Origin: Streptomyces sp. NBC_00683
Lineage (GTDB): Bacteria; Actinomycetota; Actinomycetes; Streptomycetales; Streptomycetaceae
NCBI RefSeq assembly: GCF_036226745.1
Contig: NZ_CP109013.1
Coordinates: 682,001 to 746,000, forward strand
Length of the DNA: 64,000 nt
Direction of reading: 5' to 3'
The notes under the pieces are model-generated. The model saw only the letters and a program-made list of their open reading frames with translations, was not told where the DNA came from and made no database searches. The position numbers and the translations under genes were made by a program. Below are positions 17,201 to 24,456 of the stretch, in pieces. Positions within the stretch are counted from its first letter, which is position 1, and every line of letters starts with the position of its first letter.

Positions 17201-17764
17201 ATCGCCGAAGGAGCCGCCGTAGGCATGCCCGAAGCCGGAGTAGTCGATCATCGCTTCGACCGGTGCCGATGTCTGGCCGCCGTCGTTCCGGGCGACCCGC
17301 AGGCCGATCCCCAGGCCTCCGAACGGCTCGATCTGGCGCCGATCCAGGACCTCCACCCGCACCTGAGCCGGCGCTCCGGTCTGCCGCCCGGTCACCGCGG
17401 TGGAGACGTTCGCCGCCCGGACCGCAACGACCGATTCCTCGGCTCCGGACGGTTTCACCGACCTGCGGCTCGCCCCGGCCCCGGGCACCGCCACCGTGGC
17501 TACACCCTTTTCAGGCCACACGGTCTTCGGGGGCGCTGTGGTCCCGCGTTCCTCCGGCTGTTCGATCGCCGCACCGGGAGTCCTGCCCGGCACGCTCGGT
17601 TGGTCGCCCGACGGCAACGCCAGCGCCGCCTCCGGCACAAAGACCACCGCCGAGAGAAACCCGACGATCAACGCCTTGGTGGCGCCAAGCACCACCAGGC
17701 GACGTCTCTTCCGCACTGCCCCCACCCCCACCTGAAACCTGAAATGCAGCGACTGATCGGACAT
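11282..17764 (-). CDS. secreted Rhs/YD-repeat polymorphic-toxin-type protein
   Basis: About 2160 aa. Order of parts: Sec-type signal (RKRRRLVVLGATKALIVGF, then FLSAVVFVPEAALALPS); an N-terminal SpvB/TcdB-like beta region (APELALTYNSQSIDGRTSAS); a large central region; a long series of YD/Rhs repeats (for example YTYDWAGGRLTAEDPDAG and HYTYDW); the Rhs-associated core (RLYDPGLGRFLSTDP, then NSYSYASNNPVFFTDPTGLG); and a 248-residue variable tip. Such shells encapsulate a C-terminal toxin released after the core. The start is uncertain: ATG 17764 has no clear Shine-Dalgarno site, and in-frame GTGs near 17731 are alternatives closer to the signal peptide. The frame also extends further upstream to 17950. 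Transcription is on its own, followed by the small membrane protein gene. Confidence 0.92.
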   Translation of the reverse strand: MSDQSLHFRFQVGVGAVRKRRRLVVLGATKALIVGFLSAVVFVPEAALALPSGDQPSVPGRTPGAAIEQPEERGTTAPPKTVWPEKGVATVAVPGAGASRRSVKPSGAEESVVAVRAANVSTAVTGRQTGAPAQVRVEVLDRRQIEPFGGLGIGLRVARNDGGQTSAPVEAMIDYSGFGHAYGGSFGDRLRLVKLPPCAVSTPERPGCATGEPVPGQRNDTATGTVTAVVEAAPQIAQISGMAALAAPAVYALVSGSSSDAGDYRASPTNPSGKWDVSLGSGAFTYQVPIEVPKPPTGVAPELALTYNSQSIDGRTSASNNQASWVGMGWDLNVGAIERKYRNCTQDGHPGFGDLCWDSPNSAGDPNGAVYTVVIGGVTSELIQDDTGTGSFRIKDDPAWRVQKMNGGFGSDNTDEYWVLTKQDGTRYYFGWGRTERLNLDNVREKTNSVLTVPVVGDDAGEPCHASFPSPCRQAWRWSLDRVVTPNEVENSYFYNKETNYYRSVAAEDKARGYDAGSYLSRIDYGWSSQISGAQLPAMIDFQHVNRCVERMAEKDPLNTTPPNCPSIDAEPESYPDVPVDLICDGPEDGESCAGKTYYPTFFQRDVLWDINVHVRDTNTSGWDLVRQYQMKYALMNPSGAIGDQLWLDYIQRRGYSGDDIDEPTINFNGEWQDNKVGSGELNFRRVNKIFTETGSTVTATYGHATDDAGSVDRQCPETGGTSEANNAYECFWQKWTPEGGTERTGWFKKFVTKRVQVDPGKADDGAPSMITDYEYDGAPGWRFAADPLVDDEDESWSEWRGYGKVLVTTGAADNRHSTYHWLYRGLNGDRTSKTDSSATRTVDVTDSEDKAWPDHAWLSGETLETSTRDNNGDSQKREWHEYWWYTTAQYTGLTDARMVRESRTTTLEKVVGSESGWRERIVEQEYDNAEKASTVFGLPMRTDEWGETGVSDNSCTEYGRAYNTDDLADDSTGTRRWMVYPDDLRHYSVSCTSVAADEAAGTPAAHMDRRTTTYYDGALSFSENGPKLVDGNPTEVHTYTAETSWRTTKAQFDAAGRVVKNWDGKNNLTTTTYTPATSWPISGVKVTTPDPDVYSTTFISRFWNTPWKTVDSNGSTTLLSYDAVGRLTKVFKPTEAANYPDGTASSAFTYTVPVAASATGVPRVATGDPIVVKSRALQSGTTYVDAFTYADGLGRERETQTVAPSGTGRTVTVTRYDSSGNVAGTSAPFYNSAAAGSGPVNPAVADIPSYTDTVSDWAGRVTLSQIKVRNANQAAGRTTTQYQGADEMTVFPASGSPTKTVKDVFNRVTKVVENLGAAQYATTYEYTRKGQLKYVHDAKGNTAHYTYDWAGGRLTAEDPDAGPTSQTYDNNGNLATTTDATGRVLTHSFDALNRPLGIKQGSTVVTAYTYDAPASQIPNGLGRVATSTRQVNGLAYVKRTEGYDPRGRTISTSLTVPDDGSGLQGVYTTSLTYDAGDHITEVQHPAIGGLAAETVTSTYTRGRLDKVASPIGTYLSGTGYDDNGRLVSRSLGTAGTGTSATRTFAYDDANGTGWLKSISTATLTGGVSAKVQDDTYTRNNVGAATALRENTAGQQQCFTYDDLQRLSGAWTTAATLCTSTPQSDFAGPDPYQTSWSYDAMGNIQSVTDKSSVASAAVTKDYKYPGYSADETAYTPDQARPHAVTSVAKSDGGSDSYTYNAAGQLTDRTVDSVASVFEWNAQDRVSQVTQKKPTGDEVTSYVYDAEGSPLMRRAPGENVLYLSGHELRKSGTAAPKATRYYSAEGTSLAVRVAADGTTDGKLTWLLSDNQASTQLMVAAVGGVVTRRRTNPFGKARNKSAGGLPADMDRGFLGKAEDDSTGLSMMGERLYDPGLGRFLSTDPVTTPYKPQTMNSYSYASNNPVFFTDPTGLGVPECMSGVITGCNNGVPDNDSVYHPERERGGMSNTDIVDQWISIGDPSPIPGAFRAGLGMRDELRVIIWNSGFQDTEETLEQINELNTVNVGAGGVEQELDVLQIAGGIARTFAKMKRSESAQVSRIGQRGLTFLRNNKWARQLSKGSAYASKYLGAATAVTDIVSNILRGEDKATAVLKGAITGATTAVGASAGVTVGTAMCGGLPACGVAGGIMGGSLGAAVGEDLVGFLEDKGVWEKTDGWFSWD
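11285..12028 (-). other. C-terminal tip region of the Rhs protein (candidate toxin domain)
   Basis: The 248 residues after the DPTGLG end of the Rhs core. The first half is polar (IVDQWISIGDPSPIPGAF; QINELNTVNVGAGG). The second half is hydrophobic and glycine/alanine-rich with small-xxx-small spacing: AITGATTAVGASAGVTVG, then CGGLPACGVAGGIMGGSLGA. I see no nuclease, deaminase or peptidase motif. The composition suggests a membrane-inserting or bacteriocin-like tip, which would fit a membrane immunity partner. This is inference from composition only. Confidence 0.5.
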
Positions 17765-18436
17765 GCTCGAGTGCTGACGACACGTCATGTCTCGTGCGGA
17801 GACAGCGCTTTCAGCGGCCGTGAAAGTAACGCAGGCCGGCCACCCCGTCCAGCACATGGTGGGCGTAACAGCAGTGACTGGTGGGACTTTTGCTTTCCCC
17901 TTGCCAAGGCTCCGCGATCTGACAAGATGCCCGCGTAGTGGCTGTCCCACCCGCCGGGTTCTCCGCCCCTTCCCCGTCGTCTGTCCGACCGTTCCCGCCC
18001 CGGTCCATCCCCCAGGTGCCGCAGGCCGCAGGTGTCACCACCGCTGCCGACTCGACGAGAAAGGCAGTTCCGTTGAGAGACCCTCGACCGCACCACCTGG
18101 TGACCGCGAGCAAGCCCCAGGCCGCGCGCACGCAGCGACGCCGCCCCTCGCACCTGCGGCCCCGACGGCGGATCAGCCCGACGCCCGTATCCGCGGCATC
18201 TGCGTCGGACGGCCTCGGGCCGGTGGCAGAGCGACCGGGTCCTACGTCGTCACGCGTCCCGCCGGATCCGCCGCCACGGAGAAACACCTCAGCGAGAACA
18301 GTCCGGTCCGGGCCTGCCGGGCCGTACGGCGCGGCAGGCTGACGCCCGCATCCCCACCACCTGCCCGGTCCAGGAACCACCGTGGTCCCGAACCGAGTTA
18401 CCCCGCGCGCGTACGCGCTTCCTTCAGGGAGAAACC
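17765..18436. other. long intergenic region between Rhs and phospholipase D-like genes
   Basis: About 670 bp between two divergent genes. An open frame from GTG 17938 runs to 18342 but its translation is low-complexity (rich in P, R, S) and matches no family known to me, so I do not call it a gene. A promoter-like pair is present at 17901-17928. A 12-bp palindrome GCGCGTACGCGC lies at 18407-18418 just upstream of the phospholipase D-like gene. Confidence 0.4.
17901..17928 (+). promoter_or_regulatory. promoter-like element
   Basis: TTGCCA (17901-17906) and CAAGAT (17923-17928) are 16 bp apart, a reasonable vegetative-type promoter. The next GTG (17938) is only 10 nt past the -10 box, the geometry of leaderless streptomycete mRNAs, but the open frame it would start is not convincing as a protein. 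It could instead serve the downstream phospholipase D-like gene with a long leader. Confidence 0.3.
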
Positions 18437-19744
18437 ATGCCTCGCCCCGCGCTGTCCAGAACAGTCGGCACGATCGCCGCCACGGCCGCAGTGCTGCTCA
18501 CCGCAGGCTTCACCCCGGTGCACGGTTCCTCCTCCGCCGGACCACGGGTGGCCGCCGCTCCGGCAGCGGTCGAGCAGTCCGGCGCCCTCTTCAACAATCC
18601 GCTCGGCACGGCCGAGGAGCAGCAGAGAATACGCACCAAGATCCTCCAGTACGTCGGCACCAGCCCCGCCAGTGCTTCGATCAAGGTCGCGCTCTACCAC
18701 TTCTGGGACCAGGAGGTCGGGCAGGCCCTCGCCGACGCGCATGCCCGCGGCGTCGGGGTCCAGCTCGTCCTCGACGAGAGCACCGTCAGCGCCCGCCCGT
18801 CCGACCCGACCTACGGCATCCTCCGGACCTCCCTGGGTGGCGACACCTCACAGCCGTCCTTCGTGACGTTGTGCCCCGCGGGGAAGTCCTGCCTCGGCAG
18901 GCCTGAGTTCGGCGCGTCCATCAATCACAACAAGTTCTGGCTGTTCTCCCAGGTCGACGGCGCCGCGGACGTGACGCTCCAGACCTCGACGAACATGTCG
19001 CCGTCCTCCTACAGCGCCTTCTGGAACGACGCGTTCGTCGTTGCGAACAACACGGGCATCTACAACGCCTACGCCTCGTACTTCACCGATCTGGTCCGTC
19101 ACGACGCGGAGAACTGGCGCTACCGCTCCTCCACCTGGAGCCCGTACAAGGCCTACTTCTTCCCGTACTACCCGGGCACCGGCAACACCACCGACACGAT
19201 CTGGAACACCCTCGACAACGTCACCTGCACCTACACGCAGGACGGCGCGGCCAAGACCACCAAGGTCAGGGTGGCCATGTTCAAGTTCACGCGGCAGGGC
19301 GTGGCCGACAAGCTCGTCGCGCTGAAGAAGGCAGGATGTTCCGTCGAGCTCGTCTACACGGAGACCGACAGCAAGGCGAGTTCCGCCGACGGGCAGACTC
19401 CCGGTACATGGGAGACCCTCCACTCGGCCACGGGTTTCACCCCGCTCTGTTACCACCACGACCATGACAACAACGCTGCCACCTCGGCACGCGTCATCCA
19501 CTCCAAGTACCTGCTCATCGACGGCAAGTACGACGGCACGGTCAACAAGGTCCTGTGGACCGGAAGCCACAACTACAGCGGTCCGGCACTCAGGGAGAAC
19601 GACGAAGCCCTGCTCAAGGTCGACGACTCCGCTCAACACGACCTGTACGTTGCCCACTTCAACAGCGTCAAGGCTGCCGCCGTGCCGGGAACGGCGGACG
19701 ACGTCCCCCAGTGCAAGGGGGTCCTCACGCAACCCGAAGGCTGA
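18437..19744 (+). CDS. secreted phospholipase D-like protein
   Basis: 435 aa with a Sec signal peptide (residues 1-35; IAATAAVLLTAGFTPVHG). Two PLD-type motifs: INHNKFWLFS near residue 156 and IHSKYLLIDGKYDG near residue 355, each followed by the typical N/GSxN block (TSTNMS; TGSHNYSG). The second fits H-x-K-x4-D exactly; the first has serine where aspartate is usual. An acidic/aromatic block ALYHFWDQEVGQALADA precedes the first motif as in other PLD-fold proteins. ATG 18437 follows AGGGAGA. Expected to act outside the cell on phospholipids or another phosphodiester; a nuclease function cannot be excluded. The gene stands alone. Confidence 0.9.
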   Translation: MPRPALSRTVGTIAATAAVLLTAGFTPVHGSSSAGPRVAAAPAAVEQSGALFNNPLGTAEEQQRIRTKILQYVGTSPASASIKVALYHFWDQEVGQALADAHARGVGVQLVLDESTVSARPSDPTYGILRTSLGGDTSQPSFVTLCPAGKSCLGRPEFGASINHNKFWLFSQVDGAADVTLQTSTNMSPSSYSAFWNDAFVVANNTGIYNAYASYFTDLVRHDAENWRYRSSTWSPYKAYFFPYYPGTGNTTDTIWNTLDNVTCTYTQDGAAKTTKVRVAMFKFTRQGVADKLVALKKAGCSVELVYTETDSKASSADGQTPGTWETLHSATGFTPLCYHHDHDNNAATSARVIHSKYLLIDGKYDGTVNKVLWTGSHNYSGPALRENDEALLKVDDSAQHDLYVAHFNSVKAAAVPGTADDVPQCKGVLTQPEG

Positions 19745-19857
19745 CGCGGCCACGGGGCGAGGGCAGCAACTGCGCACGGAACACGGACCGCAAGCCTTGT
19801 CTCCCTCCTCCGCCGACGGGAGTGAGGTGTGGGTCGCGCCCCCACGTCCCCGGCCCG

Positions 19858-21354
19858 TCACCGGGAGGCGAGGCCCGCGGTCCACAGGGTCTGCCTGCTC
19901 ACGGCGGACAGGCCGGCCAGCACCGTCCTGCGGGGCGCGGGCGGGATGTCGGTGAACGAGGGCACCGCGAGTACCCGGCACCCCGCGGCCTCGGCGGCCG
20001 CGACACCGGTGGGGCTGTCCTCCACGGCCAGGCACGCTGCCGGGTCCACACCGAGGGCACGCGCCGCCGCACGGTAGGGGTCGGAGGCGGGCTTGGTGCG
20101 CGGCGTCTCGCCCTCGGCGACCGTCGTGCGGAACCGCTCCGCACCGAGCACCTTGAGCACGGCGTCCACGACGGGCCTGGGGGATGCCGAGACCAGCGCC
20201 GCGGGGATGTCCAGGTCCGTCAGCAGGTCGAGGAGTTCGAGGGCTCCGGGAAGCACTTCGGTCTCGCGCTCTACGGCGGTAAGGAAGGCCGCGTCGAGTT
20301 CCCCGGCCACGGACTCCTCGCTGCGACCGGTGCCGGAGACCTGGTGGAGATGGGCGGCGGTGTCCGCGACCGCGCGACCGAGCACGAACGGCATTTCCTC
20401 CTCGCCCAGTTCGTGGCCGAGCCCGGCCGCGGTCTCCCGTACGGTCCGCAGCCACAGGGTTTCGGTGTCGACGAGTGTGCCGTCCATGTCGAGGAGCACG
20501 GCGTGCGGGGCGGCGGCGAAGGGCCTGCCGTCCAGCGTCCAGTGGCGGTCGGGGTGCCGTCCGAGCGAGGCGAACACCTGGGGTGCCACGTCGACATGGC
20601 GGACGGTACGGGGGGCGCTCCCCGCGTCGATGCCGGGTCCCGCGGCGATCAGCCATGCGGTGCGTTCCGCCTCCGAGCGGCCGCCGTGCCCGCCCGCGTC
20701 CACATGGCCGTGGTCGGTGACGACGAGGTACGTCCAGTCCTCGTGCTCGTACGAGGGCCGCGATCGTACTGCCTCCAGGAGCCGCCCCAGACGCTCGTCG
20801 GCCGCCAGGACGGAACGGTCGTACTCGCCGCCGCAGCCGAGGAAGTGCGCGGTCTCGTCGGGGGCCCCGAGGTAGACGAACGAGGCCTCCGGATCGTCGC
20901 CCGACAGGACCCGTACGGCTTCCTCCGTGATCTGCTCGTCGCACTCCTCCCAGCCCTCGGGGGTGTCCGCGCCGGGTGACACGTACGCGGTCCTTGCCGG
21001 GGCCTGGAAGAGCGGCCCGCCGCCGCGCGCGAGCATCAGGGGCTCCCACCCGGCCGCGACGAAGGTACGGCGCCCGTCCCCTTCCGCGAGCCGGGTCGCG
21101 AAGTCGGGGAAGACGCCCAGGCGGTGGCCGCTGAAGTTATTGCTCCACACGCCGTGCTTGGCCGCGTTCACGCCCGTCACGATCGTGGCCCAGCAGGGAC
21201 CCGACATCGTCGGGGTGTCCGCGTCTATCTCCACCGGCGCCAGGAAGCCCTGCCGGGCGAGGGCGTCCAGGTGCGGGGTCGGCAATCGGCGCAGCGTGTC
21301 GAGACGTACGCCGTCGATGCCGACGACGAGGACTCGGCGGACACGGCCAGGCAT
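19858..21354 (-). CDS. fusion of nucleotide pyrophosphatase/phosphodiesterase domain with HAD phosphatase
   Basis: 498 aa with two domains. Residues 1-280 are an alkaline-phosphatase-superfamily phosphodiesterase: VVGIDGVRLDTL (metal D14), TPTMSGPCWATIVTG with the nucleophile region at 49-51, APDETAHFLG, TDHGHVDAGGHGG. Residues 285-498 are a HAD hydrolase of subfamily I: LLDMDGTLVDTETLW (D289, D291), LVSASPRPVVD, TKPASDPY and VEDSPTGVAAAEAAG. I see no export signal, so it is cytosolic. ATG 21354 follows GGAAGG. It is the last gene of the sugar-uptake operon (72 bp after the dehydrogenase). A plausible role is sequential cleavage of a phosphodiester-linked sugar and dephosphorylation of the product; this is inference. 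Confidence 0.88.
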   Translation of the reverse strand: MPGRVRRVLVVGIDGVRLDTLRRLPTPHLDALARQGFLAPVEIDADTPTMSGPCWATIVTGVNAAKHGVWSNNFSGHRLGVFPDFATRLAEGDGRRTFVAAGWEPLMLARGGGPLFQAPARTAYVSPGADTPEGWEECDEQITEEAVRVLSGDDPEASFVYLGAPDETAHFLGCGGEYDRSVLAADERLGRLLEAVRSRPSYEHEDWTYLVVTDHGHVDAGGHGGRSEAERTAWLIAAGPGIDAGSAPRTVRHVDVAPQVFASLGRHPDRHWTLDGRPFAAAPHAVLLDMDGTLVDTETLWLRTVRETAAGLGHELGEEEMPFVLGRAVADTAAHLHQVSGTGRSEESVAGELDAAFLTAVERETEVLPGALELLDLLTDLDIPAALVSASPRPVVDAVLKVLGAERFRTTVAEGETPRTKPASDPYRAAARALGVDPAACLAVEDSPTGVAAAEAAGCRVLAVPSFTDIPPAPRRTVLAGLSAVSRQTLWTAGLASR

Positions 21355-21425
21355 AGGGGTGGTCCTTCCGGTGGGGACGGCCGGCCACGGGCGGGCGGGC
21401 GGCCGTGCCGCGTGCGGGATGTTCC

Positions 21426-22487
21426 TCAGGCGGAGCGGTCGAGCTCGTCGGGGCCGACGCCGTACGCGAAGGGCGCGCCCTGTGCGTACCTCTGCACCTC
21501 GTCGACCGCCCAGTGCGTCATGCGGCCGAGCTCGTTGCCGAGAGAGCCGGCGATGTGCGGGGTGAGCAGCACGTTGGGCAGGTGGTAGAGCGGGGAGTCG
21601 GAGGGCAGGTGGTCCGGGTCGGTCACATCGATGACGCCGTGGATCCGGCCGGACACGAGCTCGTCGGTGAGGGCGGGGGTGTCGACGAGCGAACCGCGCG
21701 CGGTGTTGACGAGCGTGGCCCCGTCGGCCATCAGCGCCAGTCTGCGGGCGTCGAACATGTGCCGTGTTTCCGGGAGTTCGGGTGCGTGGATGGACACCAC
21801 ATGGCTGCGCCGGACGAGTTCGTCGAGTTCGACGGGCTCCACACCGAGGGCCGCGGCGGCCGCTCGGTCGACGTACGGATCGTGCAGCAGCACCGTGAGG
21901 TCGAACGGGCGCAGCAGCTCGATCACGCGGCGGCCGATCCTGGAGGCGCCCACGATGCCGATGACGCGGCGGTAGTTTCCCCGCCCCGCGAAGTGCGGGA
22001 GGAGTTCGAAGGCGCCCCGGGCGTCGCGGTACTGACGCGCGGCGCCGAGGACCCCCTTGTTGGCGAACAGGATCGCGGCCAGGGTGAATTCGGCGACGGG
22101 CAGTGCGTTGGCCGCGGCGGCTGAGGAGACGGCGATGCCTCGCGCCCACACGGCCTCGGTGACGTGGTGCTTGATCGAGCCCGCCGCGTGGACGACCGCA
22201 CGCAGCCGCGGCATGAGGCCCAGCACGTCGTCGGTGAGTTGCGGGGATCCCCAGTGGGTGAACAGGACCTCGGCAGCGGCGAGGGCCGCCGGGTCGGCTG
22301 TCGCATAGTCCGTGACCAGGCGTGAGGTGTCCACGGCCGCGATGTCCGCCAGCCTGTCGAGGCCGCCTTCGGCGAGCAGCGTGCGGTGGACGTCCCTTCC
22401 CATGGCGAGCAGGGTGACCGGTCGCCGGACGCTCGGGGTGTGGTCCGGGCCGTGCAGGACGGTGCCTTCCGGTACGAGCACGGTCAC
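21426..22487 (-). CDS. D-2-hydroxyacid dehydrogenase family protein
   Basis: 353 aa, NAD-dependent D-isomer-specific 2-hydroxyacid dehydrogenase (phosphoglycerate dehydrogenase/glyoxylate reductase type). Nucleotide-binding region VIGIVGASRIGRRVIELL is slightly degenerate (GASRIG for GxGxxG); the catalytic arginine is in NTARGSLVD and the catalytic histidine in LTPHIAGSLG. Start: GTG 22487 overlaps the stop of the permease gene (GTGA), which signals translational coupling; the frame further upstream is antisense-like and non-coding. It probably oxidises or reduces a sugar-acid intermediate of the imported substrate. Substrate unknown. Confidence 0.88.
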   Translation of the reverse strand: MTVLVPEGTVLHGPDHTPSVRRPVTLLAMGRDVHRTLLAEGGLDRLADIAAVDTSRLVTDYATADPAALAAAEVLFTHWGSPQLTDDVLGLMPRLRAVVHAAGSIKHHVTEAVWARGIAVSSAAAANALPVAEFTLAAILFANKGVLGAARQYRDARGAFELLPHFAGRGNYRRVIGIVGASRIGRRVIELLRPFDLTVLLHDPYVDRAAAAALGVEPVELDELVRRSHVVSIHAPELPETRHMFDARRLALMADGATLVNTARGSLVDTPALTDELVSGRIHGVIDVTDPDHLPSDSPLYHLPNVLLTPHIAGSLGNELGRMTHWAVDEVQRYAQGAPFAYGVGPDELDRSA

Positions 22488-23416
22488 TTCACCGCGCCCG
22501 CGGTGAGGCCGGAGCGCCAGAACCGCTGCAGGGCGATGAAGGCGACGATCAGCGGGATGACGGCGATGAGCGAGCCGGTGATCACCAGCGAGTAGAACTC
22601 GGGCTGCTGGGAGGTGGTGGTGTTCCACATGAACAGGCCGAGGTTGACCGGGTAGAGGGAGTCGTCGTTCAGCATGACCAGGGCGCCGAAGAAGTTGTTC
22701 CAGCTTCCGGTGAAGGAGAACAGGAAGATGGTCATGAAGCCGGGGGCGAGCATCGGCAGCGAGATCCGGCTGAAGATCCGCAGTTCGCCCGCCCCGTCGA
22801 CCCGTGCCGCCTCCAGGACCTCGCCGGGCACGTATCCCTCGGAGAAGACGCGTGCCAGATAGACGCCGAAGGGGTTGACCAGGGCGGGCAGCAGGATCGC
22901 CCAGTAGGTGTTGACGACGCCGACCTTGGAGGCCAGCAGGTACATGGGCAGCTGGATGACCGTGGCCGGTACCAGGACCCCGCCGAGCACGACGCCGAAC
23001 AGTTTCTCCTTGCCCCGGAAGTCGTACTTGTCGAAGGCGTAGCCGGTTGCGGTGCACAGGAAGGCCGATGCGGCCGAGCCGACCACGGAGTACAGGAGGC
23101 TGTTGCCGAACCACCGCAGGTAGATGCCGTCGTTGTAGGTGAAGACGTCGTGGATGTTGGAGAAGAGGTTGAAGTCGCCGAAGGAGAAGCCGCCGGTGGC
23201 GAACAGGTCGCGGTGGTTCTTCGTCGCCGCGAAGAACAGCCAGCTGACCGGCATCAGCATGTAGAAGGCGGCGAGCAGCAGGATGCCGTTGACGACGCCC
23301 TTGGAGAGCAGCTGCGTCGGCCCGCGCCGCCGGCCGGCCGTTGCTGGGCTGCGCTCGGCGGGAGTGGCCGGCGCGGGGACGGGGGCGGATGCCTTGGTGA
23401 CCGTGTGAGTGCTCAT
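22484..23416 (-). CDS. carbohydrate ABC transporter permease (second)
   Basis: 310 aa inner-membrane permease of the MalG type. Six hydrophobic segments are visible, starting with VVNGILLLAAFYMLMPVSWLF, and the cytoplasmic EAA loop EAARVDGAGELRIFSRISLP, which contacts the ATPase. No ATPase gene is in the locus, so a shared MsiK-type ATPase encoded elsewhere is expected, as known for streptomycete sugar importers. ATG 23416 overlaps the stop of the upstream permease (ATGA). It works with the adjacent permease and lipoprotein. Confidence 0.92.
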   Translation of the reverse strand: MSTHTVTKASAPVPAPATPAERSPATAGRRRGPTQLLSKGVVNGILLLAAFYMLMPVSWLFFAATKNHRDLFATGGFSFGDFNLFSNIHDVFTYNDGIYLRWFGNSLLYSVVGSAASAFLCTATGYAFDKYDFRGKEKLFGVVLGGVLVPATVIQLPMYLLASKVGVVNTYWAILLPALVNPFGVYLARVFSEGYVPGEVLEAARVDGAGELRIFSRISLPMLAPGFMTIFLFSFTGSWNNFFGALVMLNDDSLYPVNLGLFMWNTTTSQQPEFYSLVITGSLIAVIPLIVAFIALQRFWRSGLTAGAVK

Positions 23417-24372
23417 GCGGACTTCCACCGGTTTCCGAGCTTGGTGACGATGTACGAGAGCAGCACGCCGAGGGCGGCGAGCATCAGGGACGCGGCGGCG
23501 GCGAGGCCGTAGTCGTGCTGGACGAAGCCGGCCTTCCAGATGAACAGGGTCGGCGACCACTCGGTGTCGACGGACGAGGTGCCCCGCTGGTTGAAGAGCT
23601 TGGGCTCGGTGAAGAGCTGGATCGCGCCGACGCAGGTGAAGAGCACGGTCAGGACGACCGCGGAGGCGATCATCGGCACCTTGATCCGGAGGGCGGTGCG
23701 GATGGCGCCTGCCCCGTCGACGACGGCGGCCTCGATGAGTTCACGGGGTACGGCCTGCAGCGCGGCGTAGAAGATCACCATGTTGTAGCCGATCCACTGC
23801 CACGCGGTGAGGTTGACCATGGAGGAGAGCACATGGTCGTCGCTGAAGAAGCTCCATGAGCCGCCGAGGGCGCCGATCCAGTCCAGCACCGGGCTGAGTC
23901 CGGGCGTGTAGAGGTAGATCCACAGGATCGAGGCGATCAGGCCGGGAACCGCGTGCGGGAGGAAGATCGCCAGCTGGAAGAACTTCTTCGCGCGGGCGAG
24001 GGCCGAGTCGACGAGCAGGGCCAGCACGAGCGCGGCCCCGATCATGACCGGGATGTACAGGGCGCAGTAGACCGCGATGTGCAGGAACGACTCGCGGAAG
24101 CCCTGGTCGGACAGGGCGTTGGTGAAGTTGTCGAGGCCGGCGAACGCCCGTTCCGCGCCACCGAATCCGAGGCCCGTGGAGGCGCGTTCCTGGAACAGGC
24201 TCATCCACACGGCGTAGACGATCGGGGCCGCCATGACAGCGGCGAAGAGCACGAAGAACGGGACGATGAACAGAGCCGCCGCGCCCCGCTGGTTCTGCTT
24301 CAGCCGGGATGTGCCGGCGCGGGGCGTACCGGCCCGCGCGGGGCGCGCGGCTTTGAGGACGGGTGCTGCCAC
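23413..24372 (-). CDS. carbohydrate ABC transporter permease (first)
   Basis: 319 aa MalF-type permease. N-terminal cytosolic arginine/proline-rich stretch, then hydrophobic segments beginning AALFIVPFFVLFAAVMAAPI, and the EAA loop EAAVVDGAGAIRTALRIKVP. It forms the membrane channel with the next permease, to which it is coupled by a 4-bp ATGA overlap. The gene starts 84 bp after the binding-protein stop. The transported sugar is not identifiable from the permease. Confidence 0.92.
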   Translation of the reverse strand: MAAPVLKAARPARAGTPRAGTSRLKQNQRGAAALFIVPFFVLFAAVMAAPIVYAVWMSLFQERASTGLGFGGAERAFAGLDNFTNALSDQGFRESFLHIAVYCALYIPVMIGAALVLALLVDSALARAKKFFQLAIFLPHAVPGLIASILWIYLYTPGLSPVLDWIGALGGSWSFFSDDHVLSSMVNLTAWQWIGYNMVIFYAALQAVPRELIEAAVVDGAGAIRTALRIKVPMIASAVVLTVLFTCVGAIQLFTEPKLFNQRGTSSVDTEWSPTLFIWKAGFVQHDYGLAAAASLMLAALGVLLSYIVTKLGNRWKSA

Positions 24373-24456
24373 GGTGGGCTCCTTGGCGGGTGGGCGCTGC
24401 GGGGAGGGTGGTCGTGGGGGGCGGGCCGCGGTCAGGCGCGGCCGGCCCCCGACGGG

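Noticed and set aside
17938-18342. 135-codon frame in the gap after the Rhs gene
   Set aside because: Low-complexity proline/arginine-rich translation with weak codon bias; kept only as a transcript question.
18407-18418. GCGCGTACGCGC palindrome
   Set aside because: Too short and composed of common GC-rich words to be called an operator.
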